64,000 bases of DNA from Colwellia chukchiensis. Lineage in GTDB: Bacteria; Pseudomonadota; Gammaproteobacteria; Enterobacterales; Alteromonadaceae. Positions 25,735 through 35,201 of this stretch are shown piece by piece. The stretch covers positions 1-64,000 of the forward strand of contig NZ_NBOC01000001.1 of assembly GCF_002104455.1 (NCBI RefSeq), in the 5' to 3' direction. Both the position numbers and the translations under genes were made by a program. The notes beneath the pieces are model-generated. The model was not told where the DNA came from. It saw nothing but the letters and a program-made list of their open reading frames with translations, and ran no database searches. Each line of letters starts with the position of its first letter. Positions within the stretch are counted from its first letter, which is position 1.

Positions 25735-26479
25735 TCAAAAATGAATTCGTGTACTTAACAAGAGACTAAGATCATTATTATTGTTTAAATTTTTAACCAA
25801 GCCTCCTTCCAAAACCCACTTTGGATTCACCAATTGAAGACCTATAGTAACTTGGTGAGTGATTTCATTTCCTTTCCTTTCCTTCTTCCCATCTTCCATT
25901 AAGCTCTGTAACCGCAATTAATTCAGATTCAATACCCCAATCAGGGTAAACTGGAGGAGATAAACGATATTGTCAAGATATATCATATCGACCGCTATCA
26001 GGACGGTTATTAATACCAGCTTGATAAAGTGCATCAATATCGAATTCATATCTACCTTTGAAGAATGTATAAACAAATCCTCCTTGGACTGCTGGATCTC
26101 GATCATTATCACTAGGAACAACAGCACCAGCTAGTAATGCCAGTCTTGAAGTGCCTAAGAAAAAATCATTTTGTATTACAGTGCGGCGATATAAAGCTGA
26201 TAGATCACCAACTCGTTCTTCCTCCCTTGGTTTTACTTTGTAGGGTAGGGCAATAAGTAGTGCTTGGTCATTACTGAGGCCATAGGCAACGCTTGTAATA
26301 AAATTATCTTTGTCACCACCTGTTAAGTGCTCATATGAAAACCTAATAACATAACCATGTTTATCAATAGGTAACGCGACAAATGATTTCAATCCCATAC
26401 CATGAGCGGTTTGTACATTGAGTATTGAAATCAGTGTAATAATGGCGATTGATTTAATTCTATTTTTTAGCTTTTTCAT
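25735..26479 (-). pseudogene. Broken outer-membrane/transporter-like gene
   Basis: A secreted protein (signal peptide about 1-26, ending AHG) with repeated beta-strand patterns such as GYVIRFSYEHLTGGDKDNF, interrupted after RYDIS by TGA (25973-25975). The same frame continues QYRLSPPVYPDWG up to a purine-rich GAAGGAAAGGAAAGGAAA region (near 25865-25885), where a frameshift leads to the real ending ITHQVTIGLQLVNPKWV, with a terminal Phe. Restored, it would be about 245 residues, a beta-barrel-like protein. It is the last gene of the second metal operon and overlaps its neighbour by 20 bases. Confidence 0.7.
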
Positions 26480-26762
26480 TAGAGAGCACCGTTACTTTTA
26501 TCGGGGTAAACCCAGCATCCAATACTGCTTGTTTAATCATCTCAATAGTTGGTAATTCTGCTTCTGTTTCTATCCTAACTTTCTTCGTCTTCAAACTAAC
26601 TTGAACTTTTAATACTCCTTCCATTTTATTGAATTTTCTATTCAAATTGTCAACACAGAAGGCACAAGTCATACCGTGTACCTCAACTTCGATTGTCTTG
26701 GCCTTGGCTGACAATGAAGTAAATAAAGCTATAATCAACGTGAATAATAAAAATTTTTTCAT
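26460..26762 (-). CDS. Periplasmic HMA-domain protein (MerP-like)
   Basis: A 100-residue secreted protein with a signal peptide (about 1-21) and one HMA domain with the metal motif GMTCAFC (two cysteines). Unlike MerP it has CAFC and a different domain end (LDAGFTPIKVTV). It would bind a soft metal in the periplasm and pass it to the MerT-like carrier encoded just upstream. Belongs to the second metal operon driven from 27418-27448. Confidence 0.88.
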   Translation of the reverse strand: MKKFLLFTLIIALFTSLSAKAKTIEVEVHGMTCAFCVDNLNRKFNKMEGVLKVQVSLKTKKVRIETEAELPTIEMIKQAVLDAGFTPIKVTVLSNEKAKK

Positions 26763-26774
26763 TTTTTTGCTCCG

Positions 26775-27170
26775 CTATAGACCAAGTAAGTTACGAATGG
26801 GTAATAAAAGGTAACTAGTGAAAAAGCCAATTAACCAGATCAACAAACTTAGCCAAAAGATTCTTTTATTCCATTGTCTCGATTTAATACAAAGCGCAGA
26901 TAAAGCAGGATCTGATGGGCAATGCTGATTTGGCCGCCAAATAACCCAAGCTAAAACCATCAAAATAAGAGCTGCTATTGTTAATGTCCAGCTCTTGTGT
27001 TCTGCAAGAAATAGCAGTGCTGGAATGTTGTAATTTAAGCTAGCAACGACAGCACCAAATCCTAATGTCACAAGCAAAATAGGCAAGGCACAGCAAAGCA
27101 AAGTTCCACTAGCAATGAAGAGGGTGATCCATTTCAGGTAACGCTTTTCTAATAACTTACTTATAGACAT
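26775..27170 (-). CDS. MerT-like inner-membrane metal transporter
   Basis: A 131-residue membrane protein with three helices. The first carries a vicinal Cys pair (TLLCCALP), as in MerT; the loop has cysteines at HCPSD and LCIKS, resembling the MerP-docking pair. ATG 27170 with a GGAG site is preferred; the longer frame overlaps the preceding gene. It probably imports Hg(II) or another thiophilic metal. It is clearly distinct in sequence from merT at 23357. Confidence 0.82.
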   Translation of the reverse strand: MSISKLLEKRYLKWITLFIASGTLLCCALPILLVTLGFGAVVASLNYNIPALLFLAEHKSWTLTIAALILMVLAWVIWRPNQHCPSDPALSALCIKSRQWNKRIFWLSLLIWLIGFFTSYLLLPIRNLLGL

Positions 27171-27171
27171 T

Positions 27172-27393
27172 TTAATCTCCACAGCTTGAACACGATCCAT
27201 CCTCCTGAACTGGAGGACATGGAACCGAGCCATAGGAACAAAATACACAACAATCGCCCTTGATAGGCTTTAGTAGCGCTTTACAAAAAGTGCATTCAGA
27301 GAACCATTGACAAGAGTTTGTTGGCATTTCAATTAACTCTGTATGCCCGCATTCAGGGCATTTTAGTTGTGACTTTGTAATAATCTCAGCCAT
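27172..27393 (-). CDS. Cys-rich GDCCxxCS protein of metal-resistance loci
   Basis: A 73-residue cytoplasmic protein with many cysteines. CPECGH and CTFC form a zinc-ribbon-like pair; then comes GDCCVFCSYGSVPCPP and a final CSSCG. This GDCC-type small protein is common beside MerR-regulated mercury genes; its role is not known to me, perhaps thiol buffering or metal delivery. It is the first gene of the second operon, with its promoter at 27418-27448. Confidence 0.8.
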   Translation of the reverse strand: MAEIITKSQLKCPECGHTELIEMPTNSCQWFSECTFCKALLKPIKGDCCVFCSYGSVPCPPVQEDGSCSSCGD

Positions 27394-27417
27394 ATAGATC
27401 CTTAGTTTGTTTATGCT

Positions 27418-27448
27418 AGTATAGAACCTGTAGTAACTATAGGTTCAA
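27418..27448 (-). promoter_or_regulatory. Divergent MerR-type promoter
   Basis: On the minus strand TTGAAC (27443-27448), a 19-bp spacer and TATACT (27418-27423), with the dyad GAACCT...AGGTTC over the spacer. This is a textbook MerR-family promoter for 27393-25735. The MerR gene at 27459 starts 10 bases away on the other strand. Confidence 0.88.
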
Positions 27449-27458
27449 GGAGTTTTAC

Positions 27459-27875
27459 ATGAATAGTCAAAAATACTCTATTGGGCAACTTGCCAAAGCA
27501 TCAGGATGTAAGGTCGAAACAGTTCATTATTATGAAAAAATCGGGCTAATGCCTGAGCCTTCAAGAACCGTAGGTGGGCATAGAGTGTACGCCTTGTCAC
27601 ACATTAAGCGGCTAAATTTTATCAGACGAAGCCGTGATCTTGGTTTTAAGATAGAGCAGATCAAAGACTTGCTTAAATTCATCGATGAACCTGATCATTA
27701 TTGCGGCGAGGTAAAGGCAATGGCAATGCAGCAAGCAAGAGTTGTACAAGAAAAAATAGATGATTTGCAACGTCTTCAGTTAGCATTAAATGAAATGGTG
27801 AATCAGTGTAAAGGCAGCAACTATTCAATAGATGACTGTCCTATAGTGGATGCTCTTTTCACAAACAAGTCGTAG
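27459..27875 (+). CDS. MerR-family regulator of the second metal operon
   Basis: A 138-residue MerR-family protein with the winged helix (YSIGQLAKASGCKVETVHYYEKIGLM) and three cysteines at the mercury-sensor positions: one in DHYCGEV, then QC-x9-CPIV near the C-terminus (one residue longer than in MerR of Tn501). It is transcribed divergently from the operon it should control. Together these suggest Hg(II) or a similar soft-metal sensor. Confidence 0.87.
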   Translation: MNSQKYSIGQLAKASGCKVETVHYYEKIGLMPEPSRTVGGHRVYALSHIKRLNFIRRSRDLGFKIEQIKDLLKFIDEPDHYCGEVKAMAMQQARVVQEKIDDLQRLQLALNEMVNQCKGSNYSIDDCPIVDALFTNKS

Positions 27876-28118
27876 CATTCAAAACAAAACTGGTACTCAA
27901 TAAGATAGCTAATTTCTCTTCATTATATGAGTGCTCATTATCATCATAAATAGGTATTTTGTTACCACTAAATAACTTTAAGCAGACTGAGCTATTTTTG
28001 TTTTGGTACTTGAATTAACAGCTTCCAATATTGATAAAGCCTAAATTGAAAAATCGTTCGATTTGACCGTTTGGGTTGATATTGCTAGTGTGTAATATTA
28101 TAAACGAGGGTCTCTAAG

Positions 28119-28367
28119 ATGCTTACACTAGATGCAAACGAAGCAAAAACTAATTTCGGGCAGATCCTTTTGAAAGTTCAATCGGAACCTATTGAAATTA
28201 AGAAGAACGGCAACCCTGTTGCAGTGATTTTGTCTAGTGAAGAATACAGCCGTATTGAAGAATTGAAAATGGAGCTTGTTCGATCACGTTTTGAAAATAT
28301 TGATGAAATTGATCTTATGGACGGGAATGATTTTATAGATGGGTTAGATTCTGGAAAGTACGATTAA
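28119..28367 (+). CDS. Phd/YefM-type antitoxin
   Basis: An 82-residue antitoxin. The N-terminal part (LDANEAKTNFGQILLKVQSEPIEIKKNGNPVAVILSSEEY) is the Phd/YefM DNA-binding fold, followed by an acidic toxin-wrapping tail (DEIDLMDGNDFIDGL). Its stop overlaps the next ATG by one base (TAATG), as in toxin-antitoxin pairs, but the toxin gene is cut short. The 27876-28118 gap before it is AT-rich with nothing clear. Confidence 0.88.
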   Translation: MLTLDANEAKTNFGQILLKVQSEPIEIKKNGNPVAVILSSEEYSRIEELKMELVRSRFENIDEIDLMDGNDFIDGLDSGKYD

Positions 28368-28447
28368 TGATTACTCTATTCTTACTTAGAGGTCATGCAA
28401 GAAAAGATTTAGAGTCGATTCGCAAGCTTAAGTTTTTGACAACCTAG
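28367..28447 (+). pseudogene. Truncated ParE/RelE-type toxin
   Basis: Only 26 residues remain (start MITLFLLRGHARKDLESIRK). The HARKDLESIR helix matches the N-terminus of ParE/RelE toxins, with the antitoxin just upstream. Sequence similarity to a toxin ends near 28430, where the phoH remnant begins. A toxin this short cannot be active, leaving the antitoxin alone. Confidence 0.7.
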
Positions 28448-28884
28448 GTGTGGATCTTAGGAAAACAGAAGAAGAGAAAATGGCGCCTTGGCTAGCCGCC
28501 ATCACTGACTCACTAGAAGTGTTGCATAAGCAAGACGAGAATATGACAGGCAGCCTTAATTATATTATGGACAAAGCCAACATTCAGTTTAAATCGGTCA
28601 ACTTTATGCGAGGACGCAGCATACAAAATGCGTTGGTGTTGCTCGATGAGTGTCAAAATCTGACCGCATCACAACTAAAAACCATTATTACTCGTTGTGG
28701 TGAAGGCACCAAATTGGTGTGCTCAGGCAACTTAGCGCAAATTGATAGCAATTATTTAACAGCGGTAACTTCTGGGTTAACCTATATAGTTGAGCGCTTT
28801 AAAGACTTCCCTGGCAGTAGCACCATTAACTTAAATGGTGTGGTGCGTAGTCGTTTAGCGTCATTTGCTGAAGAGAACTTATAG
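28444..28884 (+). pseudogene. phoH: PhoH-like protein, C-terminal remnant
   Basis: About 145 residues matching the C-terminal half of the PIN-PhoH (YlaK-type) ATPase. DLRKTEEEKMAPWLAAITDS, VLLDECQNLTASQLKTIITRCGEGTKLV and RSRLASFAEENL are conserved, with the Walker B (LLDECQN) present but the N-terminal PIN domain and Walker A missing. No proper start or ribosome site is seen. The gene is cut at the island boundary next to the truncated toxin. It shows where chromosomal sequence resumes. Confidence 0.88.
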
Positions 28885-28978
28885 GCCTTAGTTTTTGGCT
28901 ATTCACACTCGTCACTTTGCTTTAAAATGCAAGCCTAACATGATGTTTTTATTCTCTTGGTATAAGTAAGGTGACTTA

Positions 28979-31900
28979 GTGTCGACAAAACAGGCTAAAG
29001 AGCAATTATTTCAACGCTACAATAAATCTGTCATGGTGGTCTTTGCCGGCATTATGCTGTTGACCTTTATGATCACGCTTTACAATTATTATTTGGCAAA
29101 AGACCAGCACCGCCGTGAACAATTGCAAAAAATGCAAAGCTATACTGCGCAGCTAAACAAGCAGTTGCAACATACTGAGCAAACGTTGACGGCGATACGT
29201 GATTTGGCACAATATTATTTACGTTACCCAGCAGAATTAGCAAGCCAACCTTTAGCTTTTCGACAAGAAGGCAAGTATTTCTATCTCGATAAGTCACGAC
29301 AAAATATCGCCGCTGGCGATCGCATCATCAGTGGTAATATTACCGGTATTGGCCGCATTGATAGCTTTGATCAAGCCCTGAACCATGAACTTATTATGGC
29401 TAATGCTCTAACGCCTGCATTTGTCGCGGCGCAGCAGTCAATAAAAGAAGCGAACTGGCTCTATTATAATTCATTGCGGCGTTTTATTAACTTATATCCT
29501 TGGTTACCAAGAAGTATTTGGCAATACAGCGAACAAAGTTTAGACAGCAACCTGTTAGAAAAAATTAAGGCGAGTAAGCAGTTAGATGACAAGTTTTGGT
29601 CGCCGCCCTACCTAGACTCAGCAGGTAAAGGTTTAAGTACAACCTTAGGCATGGGCGTGTATGTCGACAGAGTACTTAAAGGGGTAATGCAAGTCGATAT
29701 CAGTACTGAAGGATTAGCCAGCTATTTACCGCAAGTGAGCACGCCAGAGCGAGGCTATATTTTAATTGATCAACAAAGCCAAGTGATATTGCATAAAACC
29801 AACGCATCGCCCAGCTTAAGCGCACAAGCATTATTTGCTGATGTGGTGCCGACGCAATTACAGCACCTTCATTATCAACAGCTAGAACAGCAAGAGGCCA
29901 GCACTGAAGTAGCTGCTTGGCATTTGCAGCAAACAAGCTTGCCGATTAATGGCTGGTTATTAGTGGAGTATCAAAAAAAATCCAACTTTTATCGCGCCAT
30001 TAATACACGTTTTTTTACCATTTTTGTCAGTATGTTTTTTGGCTTATTAAGCTTGTTAGTGGTGGTGTACTACGTCACACACCGTACTTTTATTACCCCG
30101 TCTAAAAAGTTTATTAGTCATATTGAAAACTGCTCTGCAGGCGACCCAGGCAAAATTAAGCCCTCAGTTGAATGGCAGCACTGGTTTAAAATAGTCGAAG
30201 ACTTATTTGGCGAAAATCGCAGCTTGATGCAACGCCTGAAAGACCAAAATAATGAGCTAGATTGTCGAGTAAAAGAAAAAACTCAAGCCTTGCTGGATAA
30301 AAGTGAGCAACATCAACGAGACTATGCCTTATTGCGTTCAGTGATGGATGCTATACCCGATTATACTTTATTTAACGATCAACAAGGACAACTAATTGGC
30401 TGTAATCAGTCTATTGAACAGTTATTACAGCAAAATGAAACGGATATCTTAGGGGCTAAAGTACGCGATATTATTGCACCTGTGTTAGGTAAAGCCATTG
30501 CCTATAGTATTGATAATGGCGGGGCTATGACAGAGACTCGACATCAAACTATTAGCAATGACGAGCATAGCCATGAAGTTTATCAAGCGCCATTTTATGG
30601 TGAGCATGGCAGTTTGCTCGGCAGTATTGTTTTAATTCGGGACGTAACGCGACAAGTTGAGATCAACCGCGCAATGGAGCGTGCAAAAAACCAAGCTGAG
30701 GCCGCGAACCAAATTAAAAGCCAGTTTTTAGCCAATATGAGCCATGAAATACGCACTCCGATTAATGCGATTCAAGGTATGTTTTTACTATTGCAGCAAA
30801 GCCCACTCAATAAAGTACAGCAACAATATTTATCTAATGCGGAGGCCGCTGCCGTTACCTTATTATATCTGGTTAATGAATTACTGGATTCTGCGAAAGT
30901 AGAGTCGGGCAATATGACCATACATAAAGAGCAGGTGGCACTCGATAGCCTAATCGCACAAGCACTAAACCTGAATATTGCCGCATTAACTGGCAAGGCG
31001 CTGGACTTAACAGTAGCTATCGATAGTCAAGTGCCTTTGCACTTGCACACGGATACTATGCGTGTGGTGCAAGTGTTGAGTAATTTACTTAATAATGCCA
31101 TTAAGTTTACTGAACAGGGCAGTGTAACTTTGCGCGTAACGCTAGCGCCAGCACAGCAAGGCGAGCAAACTGGCAGGGCGATTTTATTTAGGGTAAAAGA
31201 TACGGGTATTGGTATTGAGCAGTCAAAGCAGTCGGTATTGTTTGAAGCATTTAAACAAGCCGATGAGTCAATGACCCGAGTGTATGGTGGCACAGGGCTA
31301 GGTCTATCCATTTGTCAGCATATTGCCGAACTTCTCGGTGGAGAAATTACTGTTACAAGTACGCTTGGCCAAGGCGCAGAGTTTACCTTAGTGCTGCCAC
31401 TTGCAGAAGGTAACGAACAAGTCAGTGGTGATGATTTAACAAAATATCAAGCACCAATGGCTCATTGCTGTTTCTTTAACTTAGCGGTTGCACTACCGGA
31501 TAAATTACGCGAAAACTTTGCTGATATTGGCCAACAAGTGACGGCTATAGCTGAAGTTGCGCAACTGTCAGCGCAAGATAACGACAAAGCGGCTATTTTA
31601 TTTATTGACGGTAGCAGTTATGAACAAGGATTTACGGATAAAGCGTTACAACTTATAGCTCAGAACGTCACCCTGTTAGCTTTATGCCAGCCAGTTGCAG
31701 CTCGTGTTTCTGTTGAGCTCTTAGCGCAACTTAATCAACATCAAATAAATTACTTGTTGCTTGAAATGCCGCTTTATCGGCAAGTGATCCCAACCTTTGT
31801 CGAAGAGCTAGCGAGCATATCATTAACAGATAAGGTAGCGGTCAATGATGAGCAAGTCGTTAGCTCTAATAATGATGAGAGTTTAAATGGTTTAAGCATT

Positions 31901-32263
31901 CTATTAGTGGAAGATAACCTAGTTAATCAGTTAGTGGCGGTAAAGTTGTTAGAGTCGATGCAGGCGCAAGTGCTTGTAGCCGAAAACGGCCAAGTGGCGT
32001 TAGATATGTTGCCAACTGTTGAAGTCGATGTCATTTTAATGGATATTCAAATGCCAGTTATGGATGGTCTAACTGCAACGCAACGTATCAAAGCACTGCC
32101 AGAATATGCCGGTATACCCATAATTGCCATGACAGCACATGCTCGAGAAGAAGACAAGCAACAATGCTTAGCTGCTGGCATGGATTACCATATTGCTAAA
32201 CCTATCAGCCCCGTGGTGTTAAAAGCCAGCATCTTGCAATTGTCAGCCACTAAAGACTCCTAG
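28979..32263 (+). CDS. Hybrid sensor histidine kinase
   Basis: A 1094-residue membrane kinase. A GTG start leads to TM1 (about 18-41), a periplasmic sensor region (about 42-343), TM2 (345-368), a coiled coil (about 420-445), a PAS domain (about 447-560), HisKA with phospho-acceptor His in SHEIRTP (about 588), an ATPase domain (LLNNAIKFT, DTGIGIEQ, GGTGLGLSI), a degenerate receiver-like region (about 825-955) without conserved Asp residues, and a C-terminal receiver with VEDN and the acceptor Asp near 1022 (LMDIQMP). The cognate output and signal are unknown. It meets the next, opposite gene with a 14-base overlap of stops. Confidence 0.93.
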   Translation: MSTKQAKEQLFQRYNKSVMVVFAGIMLLTFMITLYNYYLAKDQHRREQLQKMQSYTAQLNKQLQHTEQTLTAIRDLAQYYLRYPAELASQPLAFRQEGKYFYLDKSRQNIAAGDRIISGNITGIGRIDSFDQALNHELIMANALTPAFVAAQQSIKEANWLYYNSLRRFINLYPWLPRSIWQYSEQSLDSNLLEKIKASKQLDDKFWSPPYLDSAGKGLSTTLGMGVYVDRVLKGVMQVDISTEGLASYLPQVSTPERGYILIDQQSQVILHKTNASPSLSAQALFADVVPTQLQHLHYQQLEQQEASTEVAAWHLQQTSLPINGWLLVEYQKKSNFYRAINTRFFTIFVSMFFGLLSLLVVVYYVTHRTFITPSKKFISHIENCSAGDPGKIKPSVEWQHWFKIVEDLFGENRSLMQRLKDQNNELDCRVKEKTQALLDKSEQHQRDYALLRSVMDAIPDYTLFNDQQGQLIGCNQSIEQLLQQNETDILGAKVRDIIAPVLGKAIAYSIDNGGAMTETRHQTISNDEHSHEVYQAPFYGEHGSLLGSIVLIRDVTRQVEINRAMERAKNQAEAANQIKSQFLANMSHEIRTPINAIQGMFLLLQQSPLNKVQQQYLSNAEAAAVTLLYLVNELLDSAKVESGNMTIHKEQVALDSLIAQALNLNIAALTGKALDLTVAIDSQVPLHLHTDTMRVVQVLSNLLNNAIKFTEQGSVTLRVTLAPAQQGEQTGRAILFRVKDTGIGIEQSKQSVLFEAFKQADESMTRVYGGTGLGLSICQHIAELLGGEITVTSTLGQGAEFTLVLPLAEGNEQVSGDDLTKYQAPMAHCCFFNLAVALPDKLRENFADIGQQVTAIAEVAQLSAQDNDKAAILFIDGSSYEQGFTDKALQLIAQNVTLLALCQPVAARVSVELLAQLNQHQINYLLLEMPLYRQVIPTFVEELASISLTDKVAVNDEQVVSSNNDESLNGLSILLVEDNLVNQLVAVKLLESMQAQVLVAENGQVALDMLPTVEVDVILMDIQMPVMDGLTATQRIKALPEYAGIPIIAMTAHAREEDKQQCLAAGMDYHIAKPISPVVLKASILQLSATKDS

Positions 32264-33206
32264 TATTAATAAACGCCTCGCTATAGTAGCGGTTATTGCG
32301 TATGGCAAACTCTGCCTCTGGTGATACTTCTCCAATGCGCATGGCTGCTGGGCCTGTAGGCTCAGCTAAAACATATACTTGACCTGCAATAGTTACCGTT
32401 CGTTCTTGCCCTTGGCTTGGTATGTTAAATGCCATAAGGGCGTGATTATTAATAAATAGCAATTGCATTTTTAGCTGTGGTAAAAGCGCCGCTAAAATAG
32501 CGGCCGTTAAGGTAACTTTACTGTCACAATCGCCTTGGTTTTGCCATAGCAGTTGTAAAGGCGGATTAAAGCCTGCCCCGCTAGCGGTCACTCGTGACGC
32601 TAATGTGGCGTAGGGGATTGCTTGGACAAAACTTAATACATAGTTGATAACAGTGCGAGCATCTTGATTTGCTAGCTGCGATAAAACTGCGATTTTTACG
32701 TTATTAAAGTGACTGATAGAGTCTTGGGCAAAGCGCAAATGATCCGGCTTTATGGCGGTGCTATGATCATAGTTAACAAACTGGTGATAGAAGTTGTCTG
32801 CCAAGTATTGCTGCATAAGCTGATGCTGCATGCGCTGGATTTTTTCTTTTGCTTGGCGAATGTTTAGCGCTGATTCGGCTTTGATGGTGATAGTAAATTC
32901 AGTGCTAGCAGGGAGAAATTTGAGTTGCACACCATCAAGGGGTTGTTGGCTTAGGGTCTTAGCAAGTTGCAGATTAACGTAGCGTTGTGCACGCTGACTT
33001 TTAAAAGCTTTAAAATTACGAAAATCATTAAACACCGCCGTTTTTTGAATTGCAAAACTTAGCGCGTGTTGCTGTTGATCTTGATCTAACCACAAATAAT
33101 GAAATTGCACCTGATTGTCATTGATGACCTTATTAAATTTAAGCTGTTTTGCCATCAGCAAAGAGGAAAAACAAGACAATAAAATCATCAGTTGAAATAG
33201 TTTCAT
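32250..33206 (-). CDS. Secreted transglutaminase-like protein
   Basis: A 318-residue protein with a signal peptide (about 1-19, LLMA-KQ). The C-terminal domain has a transglutaminase-like Cys-His pair: QGDCDSKV (Cys227) and NHALMAFNI (His255), with GQVYVLAEPTGP supplying a possible third residue. Such papain-like periplasmic domains act as peptidases or crosslinkers. The N-terminal 200 residues are beta-rich and unrecognised. Substrate unknown. Confidence 0.75.
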   Translation of the reverse strand: MKLFQLMILLSCFSSLLMAKQLKFNKVINDNQVQFHYLWLDQDQQQHALSFAIQKTAVFNDFRNFKAFKSQRAQRYVNLQLAKTLSQQPLDGVQLKFLPASTEFTITIKAESALNIRQAKEKIQRMQHQLMQQYLADNFYHQFVNYDHSTAIKPDHLRFAQDSISHFNNVKIAVLSQLANQDARTVINYVLSFVQAIPYATLASRVTASGAGFNPPLQLLWQNQGDCDSKVTLTAAILAALLPQLKMQLLFINNHALMAFNIPSQGQERTVTIAGQVYVLAEPTGPAAMRIGEVSPEAEFAIRNNRYYSEAFINTRSL

Positions 33207-33346
33207 CTGCCTTCCTTACGGTGAACATTCAGTAGCAAGCTTAACCCGCCTAGCATTTATATAGCAATTTATCAGCATAGCGCTTTTCGAATCTGTTCGA
33301 CACATTTTCGTTCATGCCTTTACTTTTACTGAATTTACGATATATT

Positions 33347-33360
33347 CAAACAGTTGTTTT
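33347..33360 (+). promoter_or_regulatory. Possible PsrA/FadR-type site before the acyl-CoA dehydrogenase
   Basis: CAAAC-AGTT-GTTTT is close to the PsrA box (S-AAAC-N2-4-GTTT-S). It lies 36 bases before the acyl-CoA dehydrogenase start. PsrA-type TetR regulators control fatty acid oxidation in related marine bacteria. Only one base of the box deviates. Confidence 0.4.
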
Positions 33361-33395
33361 AATTAATTGTTTAAATTGTTTGTTTGGAGAGTGTA

Positions 33396-35174
33396 ATGGC
33401 TGACTATCAAGTGCCTTTAAAAGATATGAATTTTTTACTTTATGACGTATTTAATGCTGAAAAATTATGGCAGTCATTACCAACATTAGCTGAGCGGGTT
33501 GATCGAGAAACCGCCGATGCTATTTTGCAAGAGTGTGCGAAAATTGCAGAACAAGAAATTGCGCCACTATCACGCAACGGTGACGAGGTTGGGGTGAGCT
33601 TTAAAGAGGGTAAAGTGAGCACTGCGCCAGGCTATAAAGCAGCCTTTGATACTTATGCTCAAGGGGGCTGGACGTCACTCGGCGGCGAGCCTGCCTACGG
33701 CGGCATGGGCATGCCAAAAATGCTGACAGCCTTTCATGAAGAAATGTTATGTTCAGCAGATATTTCATTTTCACTTTACCCTGGGTTAACGGCTGGCGCA
33801 GGCTTATCGTTAGCTAAACATGGTAGTGAAGCATTAAAACAACGCTATTTAACGCGTATGTACGCGGGTGATTGGAGCGCCAGTATGTGCTTAACAGAAT
33901 CACATGCTGGTACCGACTTAGGGATGATCAGAACCAAAGCGCAGCCACAAGCAGATGGTAGCTACTTGGTTACAGGTACAAAAATATTTATCACGGCTGG
34001 TGAACACGACCTGACGGAAAATATTATCCACTTAGTGCTTGCAAAGTTACCTGATGCTCCGGCAGGGCCGCGCGGCATTTCGTTATTTTTGGTGCCTAAA
34101 TTTCATGTCAATGATGACGGCTCGCTTGGCGAACAAAACCAGGTTAGTTGTGGCGCGATAGAGCATAAGATGGGCATTCATGCCTCTGCTACTTGTGTCA
34201 TGAACTTTGATGGTGCGACGGGTTACTTAGTTGGTGAGCTTAATAAAGGTTTAGCCTGTATGTTCACCATGATGAATTTTGAGCGTATTGGCGTAGGCAT
34301 TCAAGGCATAGGCGCGGCGGTTCGCTCTTATCAAAATGCCTTAGAATATGCCAAAGAGAGAATTCAAGGGCGAGCATTATCCGGTGCCAAGTCGCCCAAT
34401 GCCGAAGCCGACTCACTGCTCGTGCATGGCGATGTAAGACGTATGCTATTAAATATGAAGGCCATGAATGAAGGGTCACGCGCTTTATCGACCTATATTG
34501 CTATGCAATTAGATATTACCACCTATGGCGAAGGTCAAGCGCAGCAAAAAGCAGAGCAATTGGTGGCCTTGATGACGCCGATTGCGAAAGCATTTTTTAC
34601 TGATTTAGGCTTTGAAAGCACAGTTGCGGGGCAGCAAGTTTTTGGTGGTCATGGTTATGTGCGTGAGTGGGGGCAAGAGAAATTGGTGCGGGATACGCGA
34701 ATTTCGCAAATTTATGAAGGAACCAATGGCGTGCAAGCTATGGATTTACTGGCACGAAAAGTCGCGGGTAGTCAAGGCCAGTTAGTGACCGTATTTATTG
34801 ATGAAGTTCGTGCTTATATTGCGAGTGAACAAACGACTGCGATGCAGGAGTTTATACAGCCCTTAGCACAAGCCGTTACTGCACTTGATGACTTAACACA
34901 GGACTTGTTGTCTGCGGCAACAGAATCAAAAGAAGTGCTCGGTTGTGCCGCCAATGATTATCTGCATGTGTTTGGTTATACTGCGATGGCTTATGTTTGG
35001 GCAAAAATGGCGTCAGTGTCGTTACTTGCACCCGCCGATAGTGAGTTTCATGCCAGCAAAATACATACAGCACGTTATTTTTATGCACGCTTATTGCCGC
35101 GTTGCCAGTCTTTAATTAGCGCCGCAAAAGCGGGACCAGCCACTTTGTTTGATATTGACGATGCGCTTTTTTAG
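33396..35174 (+). CDS. DmdC-type acyl-CoA dehydrogenase
   Basis: A 592-residue acyl-CoA dehydrogenase of the long (about 600) group that includes DmdC (methylmercaptopropionyl-CoA dehydrogenase) and other FadE-like enzymes. The AcylCoA_DH_N extension YQVPLKDMNFLLYDVF opens it; then CLTESHAGTDLG (FAD and substrate), FERIGVG, the catalytic region RISQIYEGTNGVQAMDL and a C-terminal helical extension. ATG 33396 has a GGAG site; the TTG upstream is its Shine-Dalgarno region. It starts a monocistronic unit ended by the terminator at 35202. The substrate cannot be assigned from sequence. Confidence 0.92.
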   Translation: MADYQVPLKDMNFLLYDVFNAEKLWQSLPTLAERVDRETADAILQECAKIAEQEIAPLSRNGDEVGVSFKEGKVSTAPGYKAAFDTYAQGGWTSLGGEPAYGGMGMPKMLTAFHEEMLCSADISFSLYPGLTAGAGLSLAKHGSEALKQRYLTRMYAGDWSASMCLTESHAGTDLGMIRTKAQPQADGSYLVTGTKIFITAGEHDLTENIIHLVLAKLPDAPAGPRGISLFLVPKFHVNDDGSLGEQNQVSCGAIEHKMGIHASATCVMNFDGATGYLVGELNKGLACMFTMMNFERIGVGIQGIGAAVRSYQNALEYAKERIQGRALSGAKSPNAEADSLLVHGDVRRMLLNMKAMNEGSRALSTYIAMQLDITTYGEGQAQQKAEQLVALMTPIAKAFFTDLGFESTVAGQQVFGGHGYVREWGQEKLVRDTRISQIYEGTNGVQAMDLLARKVAGSQGQLVTVFIDEVRAYIASEQTTAMQEFIQPLAQAVTALDDLTQDLLSAATESKEVLGCAANDYLHVFGYTAMAYVWAKMASVSLLAPADSEFHASKIHTARYFYARLLPRCQSLISAAKAGPATLFDIDDALF

Positions 35175-35201
35175 CCGCTGACTAAATTACGTTATTTTAC
35201 C

